DNA of 64,000 nt from the NCBI RefSeq assembly GCF_000377505.1, contig NZ_KB898199.1, positions 1 through 64,000 of the forward strand. The letters run 5' to 3'. A program made the translations under genes and the position numbers. This stretch comes from Paenibacillus massiliensis 2301065 = DSM 16942. Its GTDB lineage: Bacteria; Bacillota; Bacilli; Paenibacillales; Paenibacillaceae. Positions 62,039 to 64,000 of the stretch are shown piece after piece. A model generated the notes under the pieces. The model ran no database searches, was not told where the DNA came from, and saw nothing but the letters and a program-made list of their open reading frames with translations. Position 1 is the first letter of the stretch; every line of letters starts with the position of its first letter.

Positions 62039-63226
62039 ATGACAGAACTAGCGGGCTTTGAGGGTTTGCAGGAGCAGATGGTCAGTTGGCGAAGACATTT
62101 GCACAGACATCCTGAGGTGTCTTTTCACGAAAGCAGGACAGCAGCCTTTGTGGCAACACATCTGCAGGAGTGGGGGATTGAAGTACGCGAGCATGTTGGA
62201 GGACATGGGGTCATCGGGATTATTCGCGGGGATCGACCAGGTCCTGTCGTAATGCTTCGAGCCGATATGGATGCTCTGCCGATTCAGGATGAGAAGGATT
62301 GCGAGTACCGTTCAACCGTAGACGGAGCTATGCATGCATGTGGACATGATGGGCATACAGCTATGCTGCTGGGAACGGCTCGTTACTTCGCACAGCATCG
62401 TCATAAGCTGGCAGGCGAGATCCGCTGCCTGTTCCAGCCTGCCGAGGAGTTGCTTCCTGGCGGGGCACTTCAGGTCATCAAGGATGGTGCGCTGGACGGT
62501 GTAGATGCTATCTATGGAATTCATCTGTGGACTCCGTTATCTAAGGGAACGGTGGCCAGCTGCGCAGGGGCTATGATGGCGGCGGCGGATGATTTTTATA
62601 TTGATATTCATGGAAAAGGCGGTCATGGCGGCATGCCTCAGCACACGAATGATACGGTAGTTGCCGGAGCAGCACTCGTCATGCAGCTTCAAAGCATCGT
62701 CAGTCGTTCCATTGATCCGCTGCAGCCTGGAGTGCTGACCATCGGTACGATTCAGGGCGGTGCTGCGCAAAATGTAATTGCTGAGCGCTGTCAGCTGAGC
62801 GGAACGGTGCGGACGTTCGATGAGCATACTCGGGCCTTGATGAAAGAAAGGCTGCATAGCCTAACAGAGCAGATCACAGCAGCTTATAATACGAAGGCTG
62901 AAATTAAATATATTATGGGCTATCCGCCAGTAGTAAATAATAAAGAGGAAGCTGCGCGCTTCTTTCACGAGGCCACGTCCATATTTGGTGCAGAGCAGGT
63001 GCAGGAGACACCCAAGATTATGCCTGCCGAGGATTTTGCTTATTATCTACAGCAGCTGCCCGGCTGCTTCATGTTTGTTGGAGCAGGTAACCCGGAGAAG
63101 GGCGCTTCTTTTCCGCATCATCATCCCAAGTTCGATTTTGATGAGGATGTCATGCTGAGCGGGGTCCGGCTGTTCATAGCGATGGCTACAAGCTTTGCAA
63201 GAGAGTATATTCATAAGCACGAATGA
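62039..63226 (+). CDS. M20-family amidohydrolase (N-acyl amino acid hydrolase type)
   Basis: 395 residues. WRRHLHRHPEVSFHE, DMDALPIQDE, the metal residues in HACGHDGHTAML and FQPAEELLPGG, GKGGHGGMP in the dimerisation domain, and HHHPKFDFDEDV near the end. It hydrolyses N-acyl-amino acids or related amides. ATG at 62039 after GGAGGAAC; 254 bases separate it from divergent ftsW. Followed after 48 bases by the CBS gene. Confidence 0.9.
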   Translation: MTELAGFEGLQEQMVSWRRHLHRHPEVSFHESRTAAFVATHLQEWGIEVREHVGGHGVIGIIRGDRPGPVVMLRADMDALPIQDEKDCEYRSTVDGAMHACGHDGHTAMLLGTARYFAQHRHKLAGEIRCLFQPAEELLPGGALQVIKDGALDGVDAIYGIHLWTPLSKGTVASCAGAMMAAADDFYIDIHGKGGHGGMPQHTNDTVVAGAALVMQLQSIVSRSIDPLQPGVLTIGTIQGGAAQNVIAERCQLSGTVRTFDEHTRALMKERLHSLTEQITAAYNTKAEIKYIMGYPPVVNNKEEAARFFHEATSIFGAEQVQETPKIMPAEDFAYYLQQLPGCFMFVGAGNPEKGASFPHHHPKFDFDEDVMLSGVRLFIAMATSFAREYIHKHE

Positions 63227-63274
63227 CTTCATGATCAAATGGATACGCTACTGAACGAAAGGAGGGTATCCCTT

Positions 63275-63706
63275 ATGAAGAAAATTCAAGAAGTAATGAC
63301 CAAGGATTGTGTAACAGCGACGCCGAACGATGATATTTTTGAGGTGGCTGTGAAGATGCGTGATCATGATACCGGATTTATTCCTGTCGTCGACAGTGAT
63401 GCAGGACGCCGATTGGTAGGTGTGGTGACAGACCGAGATCTGGTCATCCGTGGTTATGCAGACAAGCATCCCGGCTCTGCAAGCGTGGAACGCGTAATGA
63501 CTACGGGAATTCGCACTGCCTCTCAGGACATGACAGTAGATGAAGCTGCGGAGCTCATGGCCGATCAAGCGATACGCCGTGTTCCCGTTACAGAGGGAGA
63601 CCGTCTGATTGGCATTGTCTCTATTGGTGACCTGGCAGTCCGTGATATTTTTGCGGATAATGCAGGAGAAGCATTGAGTAAAATTTCGGAACAGCATTTC
63701 CATTAA
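63275..63706 (+). CDS. Two-CBS-domain protein
   Basis: 143 residues, two CBS motifs: MTKDCVTATPNDDIFEVAVKMRDHDTGFIPVVD...GVVTDRDLVIRG and VMTTGIRTASQDMTVDEAAELMADQAIRRVPV...GIVSIGDLAV. Such pairs bind adenine nucleotides and act as sensors. ATG 63275 follows AAAGGAGGG. Probably cotranscribed with the M20 gene. A terminator follows. Confidence 0.9.
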   Translation: MKKIQEVMTKDCVTATPNDDIFEVAVKMRDHDTGFIPVVDSDAGRRLVGVVTDRDLVIRGYADKHPGSASVERVMTTGIRTASQDMTVDEAAELMADQAIRRVPVTEGDRLIGIVSIGDLAVRDIFADNAGEALSKISEQHFH

Positions 63707-63743
63707 GGACAAATGTACCCATCATCACACATGCGGTAGCCAC

Positions 63744-63781
63744 GGAAGTTCAACCTGATGCTCAGGTTGGGCTTCTTGTTT
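63744..63781 (+). terminator. Terminator
   Basis: GGAAGTTCAACCTGA-TGC-TCAGGTTGGGCTTC followed by TTGTTT. Confidence 0.65.
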
Positions 63782-63864
63782 ATGATTGGCGATACTGCAA
63801 GGGTGTCTGAGTGTACTGCTTCTTAACAAATAGGTCAATATTTTATTGTTCACAGGAGGTACAT

Positions 63865-64000
63865 ATGAGGGAGGATAAGCCTTGCATCGTGCAGCGTGAC
63901 TTCACAGTATTGCTTGAGATGGGGCTATCGACATCAGATGAGGCACGAAGTCAGCTACAGGTCTACGCGGAGCTTGTCAAAAGCCCTGTTACGTTCCATA
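63865..64000 (+). CDS. XPB/ERCC3-type DNA helicase, N-terminal start (partial)
   Basis: 45 codons run from ATG 63865 off the window edge; AGGAGG lies a few bases upstream. MREDKPCIVQRDFTVLLEMG then ARSQLQVYAELVKSPVTFH corresponds to the opening of bacterial XPB-like helicases (PCIVQxDxTLLLE...FAELVKSPEHxH). Helicase motifs would lie beyond the window. Not certain from 45 residues. Confidence 0.6.
   Translation, partial: MREDKPCIVQRDFTVLLEMGLSTSDEARSQLQVYAELVKSPVTFH

Noticed and set aside
1..64000. CRISPR array, restriction-modification or toxin-antitoxin system
   Set aside because: No regularly spaced direct repeats of 25-40 bases and no Cas, methylase, or paired toxin-antitoxin genes were seen.

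Overview
The window looks like a chromosomal segment of a Paenibacillus-type, spore-forming Bacillota. Evidence: strong AAGGAGG-type ribosome binding sites, frequent GTG/TTG starts, a YjcZ-family small protein, bacillithiol protein YtxJ next to ccpA, acuA divergent to acsA, ylaN near ftsW, DUF1292 and DUF1054 proteins, and an LPXTG adhesin with a class D sortase.

Layout. 1-5000: tail of an IS200/IS605 transposase, a 35-residue YjcZ-type protein, a ROK regulator with an MFS transporter, an HPr-like protein without the phosphocarrier histidine, and a DapA-family enzyme. 5022-11177: tRNA-Val(GAC), whose 3' part is repeated at 11129-11177. The repeats bracket about 6.1 kb of decayed prophage: small and large terminase genes (the large one a pseudogene), a cut-off portal gene, tRNA-like genes, small unknown genes and a truncated IS3-family element. 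11200-12830: further small, partly broken accessory genes.

12900-26000 is a surface and signalling region: a cupredoxin lipid-side protein, a 1067-residue hybrid kinase with two kinase cores divergent from a SARP-like response regulator, a 1312-residue LPQTG adhesin with its class D sortase, a GH115-type glycoside hydrolase and a GNAT acetyltransferase. 26100-37940 holds housekeeping genes: MBL hydrolase, stalk-domain protein, DUF1292, speA, MFS, DUF1054, gndA, aroK, rhodanese, a divergent aroA and a CoA-binding protein.

38000-48750 concerns carbon control: a GlcNAc-type PTS permease overlapping a ptsI gene, then ytxJ-ccpA, mtnN, and divergent acuA/acsA. With the two histidine-less HPr-like proteins, this window holds several players of the PTS/CcpA network, but no ordinary HPr. 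48800-64000 carries cell-envelope and core genes: a class A PBP with FN3 repeats, rpsD with a long leader, a GAF-GGDEF diguanylate cyclase, a lipoprotein, an M29 aminopeptidase, a second HPr-like protein, ylaN, a Ca2+/H+ antiporter, a Gls24 protein, ftsW, an M20 amidohydrolase, a CBS protein, and the start of an XPB-type helicase cut by the window edge.

The most unusual items are the paired HPr-like proteins that keep the regulatory serine but lost the histidine, the palindrome-generating mutation inside a terminase fragment, the divergent EPSP synthase, and the dual-core kinase. No CRISPR array, no rRNA and no complete mobile element is visible. All family names rest on reading motifs by eye, not on a database search.
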